Assembly (NCBI GenBank): GCA_030431585.1
Contig: JAUIIQ010000006.1
Coordinates: 1-38,959 of the forward strand
Length of the DNA: 38,959 bases
Reading direction: 5' to 3'
DNA from: Gammaproteobacteria bacterium
GTDB taxonomy: Bacteria > Pseudomonadota > Gammaproteobacteria > Pseudomonadales > Halieaceae
Each line of letters opens with the position of its first letter. Positions within the stretch are counted from its first letter, which is position 1. The translations under genes were made by a program, and so were the position numbers. Shown here piece after piece: positions 38,184-38,959 of this stretch. Under the pieces are notes generated by a model that was given only the letters and a program-made list of their open reading frames with translations, was not told the origin of the DNA and ran no database searches.

Positions 38184-38959
38184 ATGCTGCGCACACTCTC
38201 CCTTTCCCTGGCACTGTTACCCTGGCTTACGATTGCTATTGCCCAGGCACAGCCGGAACTCGAACAGCCGGACCTCTCGGCGCGGGAATTAATTGAGGCG
38301 GAAAAGGACACCGCACAGTTACTGGAGGAACGCAGCGCATCGGACCCCGACTCCATGCGGGAACAGGCTACGCCTCTTGCCTCCATGCTGGGCCTGCGCG
38401 ATGCCATGCGTCGCAAAGACCACGAGACCCTGGGCAATTTCCTCGATCGCAGGTACATCGACGAGGAGATAAGCGCCTATTCCGATGAAGACCTGCTGAA
38501 AGCCCTCGCCTACGTGTTCAATCGTCAGAACATCATCAACCTGACCACGCTCAGCGATAGCCCCGAGGGCAGGCTGGATGACGGGCTGCCCAGCTACCGT
38601 GACCAGATAGGCACGGTGCGGCTGATGAACGAGGAGATTCCCATCTATCTGCAGCGAGTTCCTGACGGGAAAGGCGCCAGGATCTGGAAACTGTCAAATG
38701 CCACGGTCGCCAGAATTCCCGATATGTGGGAGGAACTGGGCTACAGCGATGCCGCAATCAAACTAAGCCGCTGGCTGCCTGATTTTCGGATAATGGGCAT
38801 GGAGAACTGGCAGGTGGCCGGCCTGGTGTTGTTTTTCCTGCTCGCATGGCCAGTGGCCAGTATCATCAGTTACCTGCTGATGCGCCTTGCGCTGCTGATA
38901 CCCAACCGTTTCCCGCTGGGCATCAGGCAGTTCTTCCGCCGCCCGATGCGGTTCTTCAT
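38184..38959 (+). CDS. Large MscS-family mechanosensitive channel, N-terminal part
   Basis: Partial gene: 258 codons are open to the right edge. The ATG at 38184 has AGGAG nine bases upstream. A signal peptide (MLRTLSLSLALLPWLT, then IAIAQAQ) precedes a hydrophilic, periplasmic helical domain (about 22-208; LRDAMRRKDHETLGNFLDRRY, LLKALAYVFNRQNIINLTTL). A first membrane helix follows (about 211-233; VAGLVLFFLLAWPVASIISY). This layout fits the large MscS-like channels with an N-terminal periplasmic domain; the MscS core lies beyond the window, so the assignment rests on N-terminal resemblance. A possible -10 TACAAT lies at 38150-38155. It is not part of the tat operon. Confidence 0.6.
   Translation, partial: MLRTLSLSLALLPWLTIAIAQAQPELEQPDLSARELIEAEKDTAQLLEERSASDPDSMREQATPLASMLGLRDAMRRKDHETLGNFLDRRYIDEEISAYSDEDLLKALAYVFNRQNIINLTTLSDSPEGRLDDGLPSYRDQIGTVRLMNEEIPIYLQRVPDGKGARIWKLSNATVARIPDMWEELGYSDAAIKLSRWLPDFRIMGMENWQVAGLVLFFLLAWPVASIISYLLMRLALLIPNRFPLGIRQFFRRPMRFF

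Overview
The window is a compact, almost fully coding stretch of chromosome from a free-living gammaproteobacterium. Gene content and order match the Pseudomonas/Cellvibrionales core closely: the pilMNOPQ-aroKB and gltBD-hemE blocks, ponA divergent from pilM, rpmE/priA/argS/hslVU, and ubiEJB-hisIE-tatABC. Protein style and the loss of some Pseudomonas insertions in this synteny suggest a marine member of the Cellvibrionales/Halieaceae type. That placement is an inference, because no rRNA is present. No tRNA, rRNA, insertion sequence, prophage, CRISPR array, integrase or toxin-antitoxin pair was seen.

Layout, left to right. (1) 1-1.9 kb is the cell-division/6S region: a UPF0149 gene runs off the left edge on the minus strand. 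Divergent from it are a ZapB-like coiled-coil gene, zapA, 6S RNA (ssrS) and ygfA (5-formyl-THF cyclo-ligase), followed by a 49-residue membrane protein gene that converges on ygfA. (2) 2-6.8 kb holds divergent ilvA and rpiA, a hexapeptide-repeat acyltransferase, a divergent TrmB-like methyltransferase and cysE. (3) 6.9-13.9 kb is the minus-strand operon gltB-gltD-hemE (ammonia assimilation and haem). (4) 14-20.6 kb is the minus-strand type IV pilus alignment/secretin operon pilM-N-O-P-Q followed by aroK-aroB. (5) 20.8-25.7 kb has ponA (PBP1A) on the plus strand, facing a minus-strand run rpmE, thermonuclease-like lipoprotein, maeB. (6) 25.8-32.9 kb is priA, argS, a SPOR-domain protein, then hslVU with a clear heat-shock (sigma-32) promoter, then a DUF971 gene. 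(7) 33-38.1 kb is ubiE-ubiJ-ubiB (ubiquinone), hisI-hisE (histidine), tatA-tatB-tatC (Tat export). A large MscS-type channel gene runs off the right edge.

Most of the window is housekeeping and I see no undescribed multi-gene defence, mobile or biosynthetic system. The points most worth a second look are small-scale. The rpmE intrinsic terminator lies inside the signal-peptide codons of the downstream nuclease lipoprotein. The closing stem of 6S RNA abuts, and probably contains, the ribosome-binding site of ygfA. There is an unrecognised 49-residue membrane protein. A TrmB paralogue has Asn in place of the usual Asp in its PDPW motif. rpmE has a ~100-nt leader that could be an L31 autoregulatory element. 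A near-identical 16-bp palindrome sits at two convergent gene ends.
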